From Oscheius dolichura (taxonomy: Eukaryota > Nematoda > Chromadorea > Rhabditida > Rhabditidae): 64,000 bases of DNA. The position numbers were made by a program, and so were the translations under genes. The stretch spans positions 5,704,001 to 5,768,000 of the forward strand of contig OW051497.1 in NCBI GenBank assembly GCA_932521035.1. Reading direction: 5' to 3'. Positions 1 to 11,443 of this stretch are shown here, in pieces. How positions within the stretch are numbered: position 1 is the stretch's first letter; each line of letters starts with the position of its first letter. The notes beneath the pieces are model-generated. The model searched no databases and had not been told where the DNA came from. It worked only from the letters and a program-made list of their open reading frames with translations.

Positions 1-35
1 ATTTACCAAAATATTCTGAATACAAAGTAATTCAG

Positions 36-1382
36 TTCCCTTCTTTTATGGATTCTCCGGATGGCTCTTTGTTTTCAACTTGAGTGCTCACTATGCCCTG
101 ATTGTCGTCTTCGCAGCTCAGATCCTCATCGGTCACGTCTTTCATAGAATTCTCCGTCAAAAAGTCTTGGAGGTATGATTTGCGATGATGTTTTCTCCAA
201 TTTTGCAGCCAATACGTTTTCCATTCCCGCCTCCTTATGCCATTGCTTGTCCCAGTCCTGCTCAAAGAAGGAATATGTGTGCAATGTTGCAGAGTTCGGA
301 TCCACTTTTAAAAGTAAGATGCAATTTTAGTTAACCTCACTTTCTCAGTTGTTTGCGTTATTTGACCTCCGTCACATTGCTTGGTACGATGCAGTCCGCC
401 GTGGAGACGTGTTCGCCCTCAGTCAGCCTGGTAGGAAGACTATAAACATCATTATAAACGTTGCAGCTAACCATCCTCGTAACTGGAAAGTGGTTTTTAT
501 TGCCTGTCATGAAATTTTGGAAAATCTAAAGAATAAGATTGAAGTAACTGATCTCTCCACTAGAATAAGCGCGTTGTTTTTAGGCTGCTCGTAATAAACT
601 CTCTGGAATCGATTTGAAGGAAAGTGAAAATGGGGACAGCGAGGATGAGGACTATGTCAACCGGAACATGCTTTTGATGCCTCCATCTGCTCGTGGTCAA
701 TGTAAACTATTCCTTTTCCAGTACAAATTTGAATTTACAGTGTATTCCGCCCGTTCTCGTAACCGCCACCAGACAGCTTTGAAACCACACAAGAAGGTAG
801 TCTACACTGAAAGGACTTCCCTTGAGGAGTAAGTTGTTATAGCAGAGACAACATATCCTTCTTCAGGAAGATTTCTAAATGGACTAAATATGTCGAAGAA
901 ACTGGATTGCTCTCCAGGAGCGATGCCGAAATGGCCATTCTTGTTATTGAAGGTTTACTCCACAATCCATGTGTTACTTAAAGCTAACATTTAGCCCTGG
1001 ACATGCTAGTTATCAACTCGCTATCACAGGATCGCTATGGTGTTCTGCAGAAGGACCTTACCTCGATCATGAGGGATTTTTTGGGTCTTTATAATAGTAT
1101 TGACCGATATCTGCGGACTAAAGGAGTAAGGCCATGACTCAGTTCAACAGGGATATTGATTTCAGTTCACCCAGGAGTCAACAAATAACGAGTCGTTAAT
1201 GCGAGGAGTAGAGGACGTCCTTGTCTCCGCCATGACTCGAATCGGGGAAAAATTCACCAACAACATGAAGTGCGTCCCCCAATATTCCCAAACTAAACAG
1301 TGCTTCTAGGTCGTTTGGACTCAACACGAGCGAGGTTCGCCAATTGGAGGGAATCATATCCCATTCTGCTCTCAACGCCTAA
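36..1382 (+). CDS. NDC1: Nucleoporin NDC1 (C-terminal part, 5' end outside window)
   Basis: Transmembrane nucleoporin that anchors nuclear pore complexes in the nuclear envelope (npp-22 in C. elegans). The first visible exon encodes a hydrophobic stretch (SAHYALIVVFAAQILIGHVF); the upstream transmembrane exons lie before the window. Later exons give LFALFDLRHIAWYDAVRRGD, an SQPxNHPRNW segment matching the NDC1 family SQPGGHPxNW region, then EALDMLVINSLSQDRYGV, the counterpart of vertebrate EGLSHLVAASFTEDRFGV, and a C-terminus after SFGLNTSEVRQLE. Exons begin near 36, 209, 349, 467, 584, 867, 993 and 1165, with introns of 35-50 bases and consistent phases. One exon end near 680-735 could use a 43-base intron or be read through. 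Family assignment is firm; the exact exon edges are hand-placed. Confidence 0.85.
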
Positions 1383-1932
1383 TCATTTCTGAACCCACTC
1401 TATCTTTTCACAGGCTTACTGGTTTCGCGCTAGGGTATTTTCTCGTGTTGTGCTCTTTTCCCGTTATATCCAAGCATTAGTTATTTGTGATCTTCACACT
1501 AAACTGTTATTTGTTGTTTCTACTATTGCAGCTTTGTAATTAATTTTGATTATGATCGCTTTTTCAATTATGGGTAATGGCAGTACCAAGGGCCGGGAAA
1601 GCGTTCCAACGGATGGTTCTGCAGATATTGGCAGATTATAATGGGTCAAAGGAAGCAGAGGTAAAGTGATAAATTGGTCATCCTGCGGGGGCCAAGTTGC
1701 GGTAACGTCCTCTACCCTGTGCTGATAGTATCGCCTGCTGTCACATTGATTCCCCCTCCTACTAAGAGACTGCATCGAAAGAGCGTCTAATTCCACCAAT
1801 TTCGTAACTAATCGTCTTCTTTGTACTCCTCTCCGAGACATCTATTCCTTCTCGACGACTGATTTATTGAACACATAAAAGTGTCGTGATCTTTCGGTAT
1901 ACAGTTTAAACTTCTTTCAGTAGCCTTTGCAA
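1383..1932. other. Intergenic stretch between NDC1 and the Rh gene
   Basis: Holds the NDC1 3' UTR and the presumed upstream region of the Rh gene. A 115-codon open frame lies on the minus strand (1494-1841), but it has no recognisable domain, signal peptide or splice pattern, so it is not called. No other structure seen. Confidence 0.4.
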
Positions 1933-3687
1933 ATGGCTTCTACCAGGCTTCAACAGCGGCAGTTTCCAATACTGGCCCTCTTCTTTCAAATGATGTTTCT
2001 AGTTTTATTTTCTATATTCTGTCGTTATATAGATCCTCTGGATGACAGTCGACGTATTTATTCCCATACAGATTACCCATGTGAGTATTGCCCAGCTACT
2101 ATATATGGTAAAGTTTGCAGTGTTCCAGGATGTCCATCTGATGATATTTGTCGGGTTCGGATTTCTCATGGCTTTCTTAAAAGTATGGCTGCCTTTCTTC
2201 TATAAAAATTCCAGTAGAAATACGGATTCTCAGCAGTTTCTGTTAATCTTTTACTCTCCGCCTTTGTCATCCAATGGGCAATGCTTTTACGAGGATTTAT
2301 GTCAAAACAGTTTCAAGAGAAAGGCGTCTTTAGCATCGGAGTTCCCGAGTAAGCCATTTTCAGCCTCTTCCGATGACTTTTGACTTAGGATGATGTGTGC
2401 CGACTGTTCGTGTGCCTGTTGTTTGATTACCATGGGTGTGCTGCTAGGTAAAATGACGCCTGCCCAATTCTTACTCTTGGCCTTTTGTGAAACGACAATA
2501 TCCGTGCTAGTTGAGCATGTTATCTTCAACATCTTTCACGTGAATGACGGAGGACGGTCTATGGCTGTACATATGTTCGGGGCCTACTTTGGCCTAGCCG
2601 CGTCAATGGTGGGACATAAGAAAAATGTAATGGAAATGAATGAACAAGGATCGATCAACCACTCTGACCTTTTCTCGATGATTGGAACTCTCCTGCTTTG
2701 GGTCTTCTTCCCGTCATTTAACGCCGCCGTTCAAGAACCAGGTATTTCACCATGACCTATGAGACCGCCCTGTTTACAGAGGATGCGCGCCATCGAGCCA
2801 TTATGAACACGTACTTGGCTATGGCCAGTGGGACTGTTACCACCTTCTTGTTGTCCTCCTGGCACGATAATCTAGGACGATTCAACATGATACACATCCA
2901 GAGTTCTACTCTGGCTGGAGGGGTGGCAATAGGTGCTTAGGGAGTTCTGTGGCCATAGTCTTCGTTTAGGTTCTGCTGCAAACGCTGTGCTATACCCTTC
3001 TCATGCGGTAGCTGTAGGAATTCTGGGAAGCTTCGTTTCGGTGCTCGGTCACGCTCATTTAACGGTAAAAATACCACATAAAGTAATGTATTAGTTACAG
3101 CCATTCTTGGAGAAGAAGTTTAGAATCTACGACACTTGTGGAGTTCACAATTTGCACGGCATTCCCGGCCTCGTCTCTGGGGTATCGTAATATAAAAAGA
3201 AAAACACCCGTACTTTCAGATTTTGAGCATTATATTCGCTCTATTCTACGAGTCGGAAAGTTATGGTAAAACGTGGGGTGCTCGAAATTACCCCGGAAAG
3301 TATTTAGTTTAGCCTCTACCACATCTATCCTTATTATGAGGGAGGCCCAATGCAAGGGGACAGGAATAACATCAGCCAAGCTCTTTACCAACTGGCGGGA
3401 ATGGGTGTAGCGCTAGGATCAGCCATTGTGGGAGGTTTTGTGACGGGTAACAAGGAATGATATCCCCTTGGAAACAAACTTTAGGTCTTTTGTTGCGAAT
3501 TCGTCTGTGGAACTCAGTGGAAGATCCGCATTTCCCTTACGGAGAGACTAACTACTACTCACATGCTGATACCAACTTCTTCAGTAAAGTATGTTCCGCT
3601 TTGTTCAAAGCTAATCTTATAATACAGTATCAACTGGCGAGGGAGCAAGAGCTACATGAGCGGCAGCAGTTGGAGGAGATCTATTGA
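1933..3687 (+). CDS. Rhesus (Rh) family ammonium/CO2 channel
   Basis: Integral membrane channel of the Rh/Amt/MEP superfamily, conducting NH3 (and probably CO2) across the plasma membrane. The protein starts [19 protein letters not shown] and shows the Rh signatures [54 protein letters not shown], and [15 protein letters not shown] near the C-terminal half, where the pore-lining histidine regions of this family lie. Hydrophobic segments are spread over the whole length, as expected for 11-12 helices. Assembled from about nine exons split by 35-50 base introns; one junction uses a CAGTAG acceptor (around 2215), chosen because it keeps the LKKYGFSAV frame. The last exon ends in a charged tail rich in Glu, Arg and Gln, probably cytoplasmic. 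Nematodes have two Rh paralogues (rhr-1, rhr-2); I cannot say which this is. Confidence 0.88.
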
Positions 3688-5306
3688 GAAACAGGACACT
3701 TGTTAGAGAGAGCTTTTAGAGTATTCGCGTTGTATCAGTTTGTGTATGGGTCGCACCCGTGCAATTTTCGACGCCTCCGCAACAATAAAAATAAAAAGCA
3801 GACTGTCTAAATCGGGGGTTGAAGCCCCCTTGAGGGGCTTCGGAATGCTCTGATCTGATTACTTTGTGCTTTTTTGGGCGCGATGAGCCGAATCAAATAA
3901 TTGGCTGGAGTTGGCGCCTCAGGACAATGCTTGTCACTTGGCTCACGAACTGTTTAATATCTGCGTCTCTCGAATCTTCGCGCTCTAAGCTCAACACGCG
4001 ACTCCATCAGCTATCACCGAACTGACCTCTGCGCACTCTTCACTTTTTATGCTATTTTGACCTCTCGCGAAGGACTACAAAAGGCGGTCCGCCTCTTTCG
4101 GAGCACTCGCCTCAGAACGCTCACAACATGATCAGGTAGGCTTTTCTCCTTGTTTTTTTTTTTTGCTTCGCAAGTCTAGACACCTAACTCCTGCAGAATT
4201 TCATTCTTCTAGTTACCGTACATGCCTATCTCAACAATATTCTTACTAGTCTCCACAGTATCAATTTTATTTTATGCTGCACGTGGAACCAGTAACATAC
4301 TATTAATAGGTGTTCGAAGATATGTTAGACAGCAAATCCTGGATACCCTAGCCACTATTGGAGTGAATTTATTTGCTAAATATGGGTAGCGATCTTGCAG
4401 TCTCATATATAATGCGGATTCAACTGACTTACCTCCACATTTCTGCACAAGTTGCAACCGAATCCCTTTAACATTAACAGTTGAGCCCATTAGCCAGGGC
4501 TTATTTGTGTTCGAAGCGAGCATTCGCACGCTCGAGGTTTTTGCACACTTCAAAGGCTGTCGAATTGTGTGCCTACTAGTTTTTCTATATCCGCGGTATT
4601 TCCTTGTCGCTGTACAGCTCTGTGATGGAGACCATTTTCTTCCCAAAGTTAACTTCCAGGGAAATTATTTTTTGGGTACGTTAGAGTGGGCGAGAGTATT
4701 TTTGTCTAGTGGGAGACACGGCTGGATGCTCAGCGAGAAGGACTGAAAGGACAGGAACTTTTTTATCCGTTTGACCACTTGAACTATCCTAATGCGCAAA
4801 AGGGCTCAGTTCCACTACACCCAAGTAGTCTCTCACGAACGCGCGCGGTTCTTTTTAGACGTGCGTCCAGTGTTGAAGTACGCACATCTTGGCTGACCAC
4901 TGTTGACAGCGAAAAATGAAGTGCAAACAGAAGCGAGCACACACAAAGGATACGCCCGGTTTCAAGAAAACTCCTATACGAATTGGGTACAAAGAAACCA
5001 AAGAGGACGCCTGACCTCTTAGGGCATTTCTCAGGGGGATATTGTTTAAGGGATTGCCCTTGACAACTGACTACAGTAACTCAGAGCTCATTTCAGAAGT
5101 CTTCTTATATTGGCCGTATTTGGCAGTTCAGCCGCGCAATACGCCATCCAAAGGAATAGCAATCAAGGTGGGTCATCGACAGATCTTACCTTTCCTACGT
5201 AAACAGTTCGTGAATCTTGAGATCGTGATATGTTTATCAAATCTTGGGAAAATCAAACAATTGGCCAACGAACCTCAAACAAGCACACCTTGCAGCTCCC
5301 GACAAT
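3688..5306. other. Intergenic, no supported gene
   Basis: Contains AATAAA-type signals just after the Rh stop (near 3783), a perfect 8-bp stem with 5-base loop at 3821-3841, a GC-richer block around 4040-4130 and an isolated ATG followed by a donor-like GTAGG at 4128 whose downstream frames close at once. A 124-codon minus-strand frame (4272-4646) has no recognisable features. Nothing else supportable. Confidence 0.35.
3821..3841. repeat. Short perfect stem-loop 3' of the Rh gene
   Basis: GAAGCCCC and GGGGCTTC form an 8-bp perfect stem around a 5-base loop, about 135 bases after the Rh stop codon. It may be a transcript 3'-end hairpin, but such stems also arise by chance. Confidence 0.4.
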
Positions 5307-5720
5307 ATGCCAGCTTGGTACCAGATGGCGAAACCCTCACAAGCTCCTAGCTACGCTTACGAGAGGACCAATCAGTACGGACTCGACAGGCCCCAACCGC
5401 AACACACCAACTCCTTCACCGGGTATTCCCTGACCAAATGATTTGCTCAACCGGAGACATTCAGATATCCACCTACGTATGGAGCTCGTCCTGGATTCCC
5501 TGATATGCAAGGAATGGCTCCGGCCCCATCCCCGCGCAGATTCACAGGGGGAGCGGATGTGAGTATTCACAGACACGGCTACCGTAGCCTGCACAACACA
5601 CTAACCCCACTGAGCGCCCTGATGAGCGACTGGGATAGGTGGTACGACCGTGCCAAGACCTTATACTATGTGAACAAATTAGTCGGTTGGAGCGCTCTGG
5701 GAAATCTATTCATTCTTTGA
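5307..5720 (+). CDS. Small hypothetical protein, two exons
   Basis: Two exons (5307-5422 and 5465-5720) joined by a 42-base intron with GTATTC...ATTCAG give a ~123-residue protein starting MPAWYQMAKPSQAPSYAYER. The first half is rich in Pro, Tyr, Gln and Ser; the second half has a compact, more ordered block (HRHGYRSLHNTLTPLSALMS, then DWDRWYDRAKTLYYVNKLVG). No signal peptide or membrane helix is apparent. A CCTTGCAG acceptor lies 11 bases before the ATG, consistent with trans-splicing and supporting this start. I do not recognise the family. The clean splice and continuous frame argue for a real gene. Confidence 0.55.
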
Positions 5721-5913
5721 GTGATCCGACTGTGTGTACATACTTTCACCACTTCTTCTGTTTTGCTTCTGGCTAGGTATTATGGGTTGCTTGCGTGTAG
5801 GTTAGATTAGGGGTTTGAATTTGAAAACATACAGGACGCTTATGTTTCAGTTACTTATTACCGTATGTCGTATCGACGCTATTCACATTCCTAACAGCAA
5901 TTTTCTTCAGTTT

Positions 5914-5989
5914 GAGTGAACAATTTATCAGGGAAGCCTCGTTTTATTGTAAAGCTTACCTTTAAATAAACCAGATAAATTGTTCACTC
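5914..5989. repeat. 16-bp perfect inverted repeat with 44-base spacer
   Basis: GAGTGAACAATTTATC at 5914-5929 is exactly reverse-complemented at 5974-5989. Two further GG/CC bases match beyond one mismatch on the inner side. It lies between two small genes and could be a MITE remnant, a hairpin in a UTR, or a paired regulatory site. Confidence 0.6.
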
Positions 5990-6150
5990 TGAGCTTTGTT
6001 TTTTTGTTTCATTGCACAAAAGTGGCGAGGGGTTCTTTTAGTCTAAAACAAACAATTCTTTCCGCCTATACTTCTACCGCTTCTGCACTCACCATTGCTT
6101 TTTTTCTTTTCTTTGCTTCTCTAATGCTTTATTTTCCTTTTAGCAGAAGC

Positions 6151-7269
6151 CCTATTCGTCTTCCATCAAACGGTACCACAAGCTGTTGCTACAAAAATCA
6201 TCCACGACAAAAACAAGAACTACCTCAGAAAGCCCGATGACACCAACCAACAAGCCGCCAAAGTCATTAGGGAACATCTATTCAACCATCACCCCAAGAT
6301 CTCTTGAACGCCTGAGCAAAGACAGAATGTCATGGAGAAAGATCTCTCCCAGGCCCACGCCTTCCTCACCAGTAACTGAGACGAGCAGCTCGACCACCAC
6401 CACAACCACGACTACGACCATGCCTTCTACCACTGCGAGGTTCATTTGTAATAGGATCATCGACGAACTCCTCGCTAGTACTCAGAGAACGATTGGACCC
6501 TTCCGGCCCGTAGAAAGGACCTTCAAGCCGCGTAGGTTGGACTACTCCACCACTCCACCCACCACTACAACTACTTCTAAGGCGCCAACTCTTCTCGAAA
6601 TTCTTTGGGTGGGCGCTGTTTGGTAACGGGTAACTGCATGTCTTTGCTCCTACTAGGTATGCCTCTCTCTTCTTTCTGTCTAAAACTATACTTTTCATCC
6701 TCAAAACCGTAGAACGATGGCCACTAAACAGACTAATGGATAAGCAATATAACGGCCCCCCGAGATGACTAATCCCATTTCGTTGCCTTGAGTAATTCGG
6801 ATCTTTTAGCCCAACTCCGAGCTTTTGGCTGCTATCAAGGATGTGGTAGCTAAGTTCAAGGCTTCATTGGACGAGACCGGTTTGGATGAGGATGTCAGAC
6901 TGATGGGCAACCAGTTGAGAAACACCTGGCACCAGCTGAGGACGGGTGGGTCAAGGGGTTAGCAGTTTTATTTTTGCATGCTTATTTTCCTGGGTATTCA
7001 TCTGAGGGCTGCTCCCCCTATTTTCCTTCCTCTGCTTTTGGTATTTTGGCATTATATCCCCATTATGTGGAGCGGCCTTCAGGTGTCGACCGTGGCGTCA
7101 AAGCCGTAAAACAGAGTGCTGAAATGTCAGTCCGTGATTTCAACTACGGTACCCGGAGACCTGTCGACGCTAGAATGCATTCAGTTCAGGGCCAATGAAC
7201 GAGCAGATCGGTCGACTCTTGGAAAAGGCCGCTGCTGACGCCACGGAACAGAAGACGTTGAGAGACTAA
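6151..7269 (+). CDS. Hypothetical Thr-rich protein with helical C-terminal region
   Basis: An open frame from a TTTTAG acceptor near 6150 runs to about 6608 and encodes a Thr/Ser/Pro-rich stretch including nine consecutive Thr residues, typical of O-glycosylated spacers. After a ~200-base intron an exon at 6810 gives PNSELLAAIKDVVAKFKASL and continues through two more junctions (GTGGGT..TTCAG and GTCAGT..ATTCAG) to the end VDRGVKAVKQSAEISGPMNE followed by a helical tail ending KTLRD. The C-terminal ~85 residues look like an amphipathic helical domain. The first coding exon and start are not resolved; weak signal-like frames lie upstream (5980-6150). The link between Thr-rich and helical parts is inferred from phase only. 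No family recognised. Confidence 0.4.
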
Positions 7270-7533
7270 TTTATATTGGAGTTTTCCAGTTAGGGAAACT
7301 ATTTCAGTACGTACATTGTACGATTAATAAAGATTGATCACAGCATTGACTCGCAAATGGTACATGTAAAATATATAATTCCAGAGAAAACATGTTTTCT
7401 AAAAGCACCGGTATAGGAAAGTGATAGAAGTGAAGAGGCAAATAAGGACGACCCGTTTAAACCAACTCCACAGTCGCGTTTTCGTCATTTGCAATCACAG
7501 CGGGTTGTTCTGCAACAAACATATGCATAACAA

Positions 7534-9441
7534 TCAAAGACTTGTCCTACCATTCTCCATGATGAGAGGAGCCTTAATATCCGATATGTTGGCTACCAGT
7601 TGAGTCGGGATGAGAAGACTATTAGTACTGTAGTTCCACGGTTGTATTTCACCTAGAACTTTGTTTATTGTTTATTGTAAAAATAGGGTAACCTGATCCC
7701 CAAATGGTGAAGACCACGGCAGTGAAGGCCGTCATGATTACATAAACTATCATGACGTTTCTCCATTCTTCTGGCGTCCCCTAAAACATTTTCAACGCTT
7801 GTTTGTATAACTGATTACCGTGGTCTTGAAAAAGTTGATCATTACGGGTGTCAACCCGCGAGCTGCAAAACCGATAAGTTGGATGATAGAACTAAGTGCT
7901 CCAATATAGTTTGGTGCGATGGACAACAAAGAAGTGAGAAATCCGGAAATACAAAATCCAAATCCACAGGCAATGCAGCAGAGCAGGAAAACGGCTAGGT
8001 TGGGGGAGGAACGGTCGACCAAATAACCAAGAGCAGCAAAACTCATGGAGATGATTGTCATGGCTAAACAATTGATCTGTATTAATGGTGACTCAACCCA
8101 CCGAGGAGTTGGGAAATTTTACAGGCAGCAGTTGCAGTCAAGTACTTCTTTTTCTTTGAGTAATCCATGAGCATTCCCCAGGTGATTTTCGAAACAAGAT
8201 TAACAACATGAGGAATAGCTGACAGGGTTCCGTTCTGGGATTAGACACCTAGACATTATAAGAAAGATAGTTTACCTCTTTTACATCCAATTGTAGAACA
8301 TCCTTGTAGTAGACTGGCATGTACACGAGGAGGAATGTTAGAATCATGTTGGTTCCAATGCTGCCAGCAATGCAAGCTAGGAATGGACCGGATGTAAACA
8401 TAGCAACAAAAGGAAATTTCTGGGAGGATCAATATTACGGAGTACTCAATGAATCAAACCTTGTTCTGGCTAGCTAGGCGTGTAGGAATGTTTTTCACAA
8501 GATATTCTTTCTCTAGCTCAGACATCCACGCACTGTTTTCAGGGCTGTTTCGTACGGTAATTAACCATAAGGCGCACCACAGAAGGCCCAATAACCCACA
8601 AAGGTAAAACACGGCTGGCCATCCCACACTACTACTACATAACTGAGCAGCCGCTGGATTCCCTATGAGTCCTGAAACAGTACTTTTCCTATAACGGTGA
8701 TCTAACAGTTTTACCTGCCATCTGATTGCCTGCGGTGTAAATTGAGGCAGCTAAACTTCGTTCATTACTGGGTATCCACCTCGTGGCCATTGCGTTAAGA
8801 CCGGGAAGCATGAGCCCCTAAAATAAAGCAGTTACACTCTTTGAAAAGACCACCTCAGCAGCTCCCATTAGAGTGCGTACAGCTATGACGGCCGTCCATC
8901 CAATGTATTCAGCACAGACCGGGAGCAGCAGAGAGGCGAGAGCCAGAACGAAAACGGCCGAACACAGAAGATGTCTCACGGATTTTTTGTCAACCAGAAC
9001 CAGAGTGAAGAATGTCATTATCAAGCCCCCAACTGAGGCCACAGCCACGATTGTGTTCTGTGTCGACGTCGACCATACGTATGTTCCCTTAACAAGTTCA
9101 GTCGAAAGATCTGTATCTGCTTACTCCGTAATCCACAATGCTTGAGATATTCTCTACGCCGGACTCGAGGGCTACAGCTGTCGAATTTGTCATACAAGCC
9201 ATGGTTATTCCAATATTGTTGAGAGTCCATGACATCGTAAAGTAGGAGAACATCAGCAGGATAATCACGTGTAATCGTCTTGAGCAGGGATGTATGAAGG
9301 CTAAAAACGCTTGACATAATGTCTGGCTGTCGAAAATAGCATTTATGAGTTAATTCGCTAAGGGACAAGCTGATACTTACGTTGGTTGATTGGATAAGTC
9401 ATCGTTGGTACAAGAGATAGAAGAAACTCCAGCATAATTAC
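7534..9441 (-). CDS. SLC17-family anion transporter (VGLUT/sialin/phosphate-cotransporter type)
   Basis: Major-facilitator membrane transporter of organic anions or phosphate. The reconstructed protein shows the SLC17 order: CSRRLHVIILLMFSYFTMSW with N-glycosylation sites in the first luminal loop, the TM3-TM4 block VASVGGLIMTFFTLVLVDKK followed by an arginine-containing AVRTLMGAAE, the family signature GLMLPGLNAMATRWIPSNER, AGNQMAGLIGNPAAAQL, the central loop ending LASQNKKFPFVAM, and the end GTPEEWRNVMIVYVIMTAFT then FTIWGSGEIQPW, closely like the vesicular glutamate transporter C-terminus. About ten short exons on the minus strand. The 5' end is uncertain: the first recognised exon (NYAGVSSISCTNDDLSNQPT) begins at an acceptor and the start codon must lie further upstream. 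Substrate cannot be told from sequence. Confidence 0.8.
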
Positions 9442-10686
9442 CTAAAGAAAAATATTTATTTGTCGAGGTTTCTGGAGGATAACGGAGAACAAAGACGTCT
9501 GGAGAGGGCAGCCGAAGATTAGGAAGCGGGAGGAGAAGTTATCGTTCTGGAGGTCCCACCGATAACTTTTCTGATGGTTATAAAACTTCGGGATAAAATA
9601 AGGAACAAACAATGCTCTTCTGGTCTTCTTAAAAAAGAAGGGTTATCATATGACGCTCCCAGGAAGTCTGGGCAGATTCTGTGAAATTTGGCGTATTTAC
9701 AGGAACCGAGCGCTGCTGAAATATGAGCAGACAGACTCCCCCGTCTCCCACCGCAAAAAGTACGTAGGAGTGCTGCTCGCAATCAGGGCCCAAAGTTCGC
9801 TTTCGAAATGTAGGCACAGAAGGATGTTATGCTGCTTAAAGTGGCGTGACCTTTCGTACTTGAAATTATGCTTTATTCCCGGACATTCCCGGCCCGGTGC
9901 GGTGTACTTTGTTCTTATCTTCACACAATAGCTTTAAAAAAGAAAAAAAAACAGGAACGCATCTTTAATTTATGGATATCGTTGTTGATATTCAAAGTCT
10001 GAGATCATAGATCAGGGCGAGCCGGAGTGATGTGTGGTCTTGCATACTATCAACTGGAGTTCTAAGTTTTAGGTTGCAGGAGCAGCTGATAAGGGATGGC
10101 TGCACAATGAGATTAAAAGTGTGGAAGAAGTGACTCCGAGAGGGAACACGTTATCAAAATCAGATGAGCGAGACTACGCAGTTGGGCAGGTGTTGGGCTA
10201 TTTGTAGAAGAGAAATACAGAGGGAGGAGACCCCTGAATCATCCCGAAGAACGGACTAAACAACGCACACAATAGAAATGGAGTGATCAATGAATCTAAT
10301 AGGCGGCTGGTCCCTTTGCCCCATCATCCCAATACAACGACTCGTAGCAAGCTTGTCAGGGAAGAGAAGGGGTTTCTGGGGACAATTGGGACAAATTCCT
10401 TCGACTGGGTGCATATATTGTCATGCTTTCCCCTGAAAAGCAGAAAAGAAAGAAAATAGCCTCTGCAGTTGGACTACCATAGCAACCAGACACCAATATG
10501 ATGAAAACAGCAAATATTGTGACGATTTATTCTGGATGATGAAAGACATAATCCCGTTCGCAAAGTAATTGAAAGAAATCAGTTGATACATGAGAATGAA
10601 CAAGTATCAATGAGGTCGGGATGTTGTTTGTACAGATGACACTGATTCGCTAGTCGAGACGCAGGGGAGGAGGGAAAAAGGACGGA
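9442..10686. other. Intergenic, no supported gene
   Basis: Probably includes the promoter and the undetected first exon of the SLC17 gene and the 3' UTR of the WAP gene. Open frames here are short, overlapping on both strands and lack splice logic. No repeats recognised. Confidence 0.3.
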
Positions 10687-11321
10687 TTAAACACATATAT
10701 TATAGCCGCATTGTGTGGGACAGCAAAGCTTTTGGAATCCACAGTGAGCCGCGGAAGTGCACCAATTCACAGGACGGTTGATTCGACAATTTGGTGTCAA
10801 CTCATCGGGAGACGGGCATTGTTGCGGATATCTGGAATGATAGGTTCACTTTAGAGAGTCCCTTACCGTTTCTTCGGAATACAACAGTAGCCGCCATCGG
10901 AGAGACAGACCACTTCGGATTCGCAGATAGTAGAAGAACGGCAGAAGGAATAACTCGACACACACTCGTCTAGGCACTTATCAACTATTATTAAACGGAA
11001 TTACCAATTCCCAAAACTCGTTTGGTCAGGGAGGTTACTCCGTTGACTTCCGCCCGATATCTGTGGAATCCTTGTATTAGGTCACCTCTCAGCTCCGGTA
11101 AACCCCGCGAAAGTCCTTCATCTAAACATATTATTCCTGGAAGCAACAGTAATAAACATACCTCGCACTCGCGAAAATCTTATACGATAGATACCGTTAC
11201 ATTCCGGCCTGAGATGGTCCTGTTTCAGTCCTCTCCAATAGGCACACCAATCAAGCGATCGTACTGAGCTTCCCGTAGAAAGAAACAAAGCAAACAGTAT
11301 CACGTACCGCAAAAAGATCAT
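10687..11321 (-). CDS. Secreted WAP-type cysteine-rich protein
   Basis: Starts MIFLRYVILFALFLSTGSSV, a clear signal peptide, with a TTTTCAG acceptor immediately before the ATG (trans-splice style). A cysteine-poor middle segment (GLPELRGDLIQGFHRYRAEV) is followed by CLDECVSSYSFC..CESEVVCLSDGGYCC and then a C-terminal WAP-like four-disulfide core: eight cysteines with the spacing C-x9-C-x8-C-x5-C-x5-CC-x3-C-x4-C, ending CGYNICV. WAP domains are usually secreted protease inhibitors or antimicrobial modules; that role is inferred. Four exons; the junction before CLDEC uses a weak GATAAG acceptor, chosen because it alone preserves the cysteine frame with a normal-sized intron. The remaining introns have canonical ends. 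Confidence 0.65.
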
Positions 11322-11443
11322 CTGAAAAGGCGATAGAAGAAACCAGTGGGAAAGGGCAAAACATGCTATAGTTTTTCGTCTCCTATTTTTAATCACTTTG
11401 TTATTTTTCGAGAAATAGAATTGAAAAATAGAAATTCTTAGAT

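Noticed and set aside
1494-1841. 115-codon minus-strand open frame between NDC1 and Rh
   Set aside because: No domain, signal peptide or splice pattern, and it lies in the promoter/UTR region of flanking genes.
4272-4646. 124-codon minus-strand open frame
   Set aside because: Composition is unremarkable, an opposing frame overlaps it, and no family or intron structure supports it.
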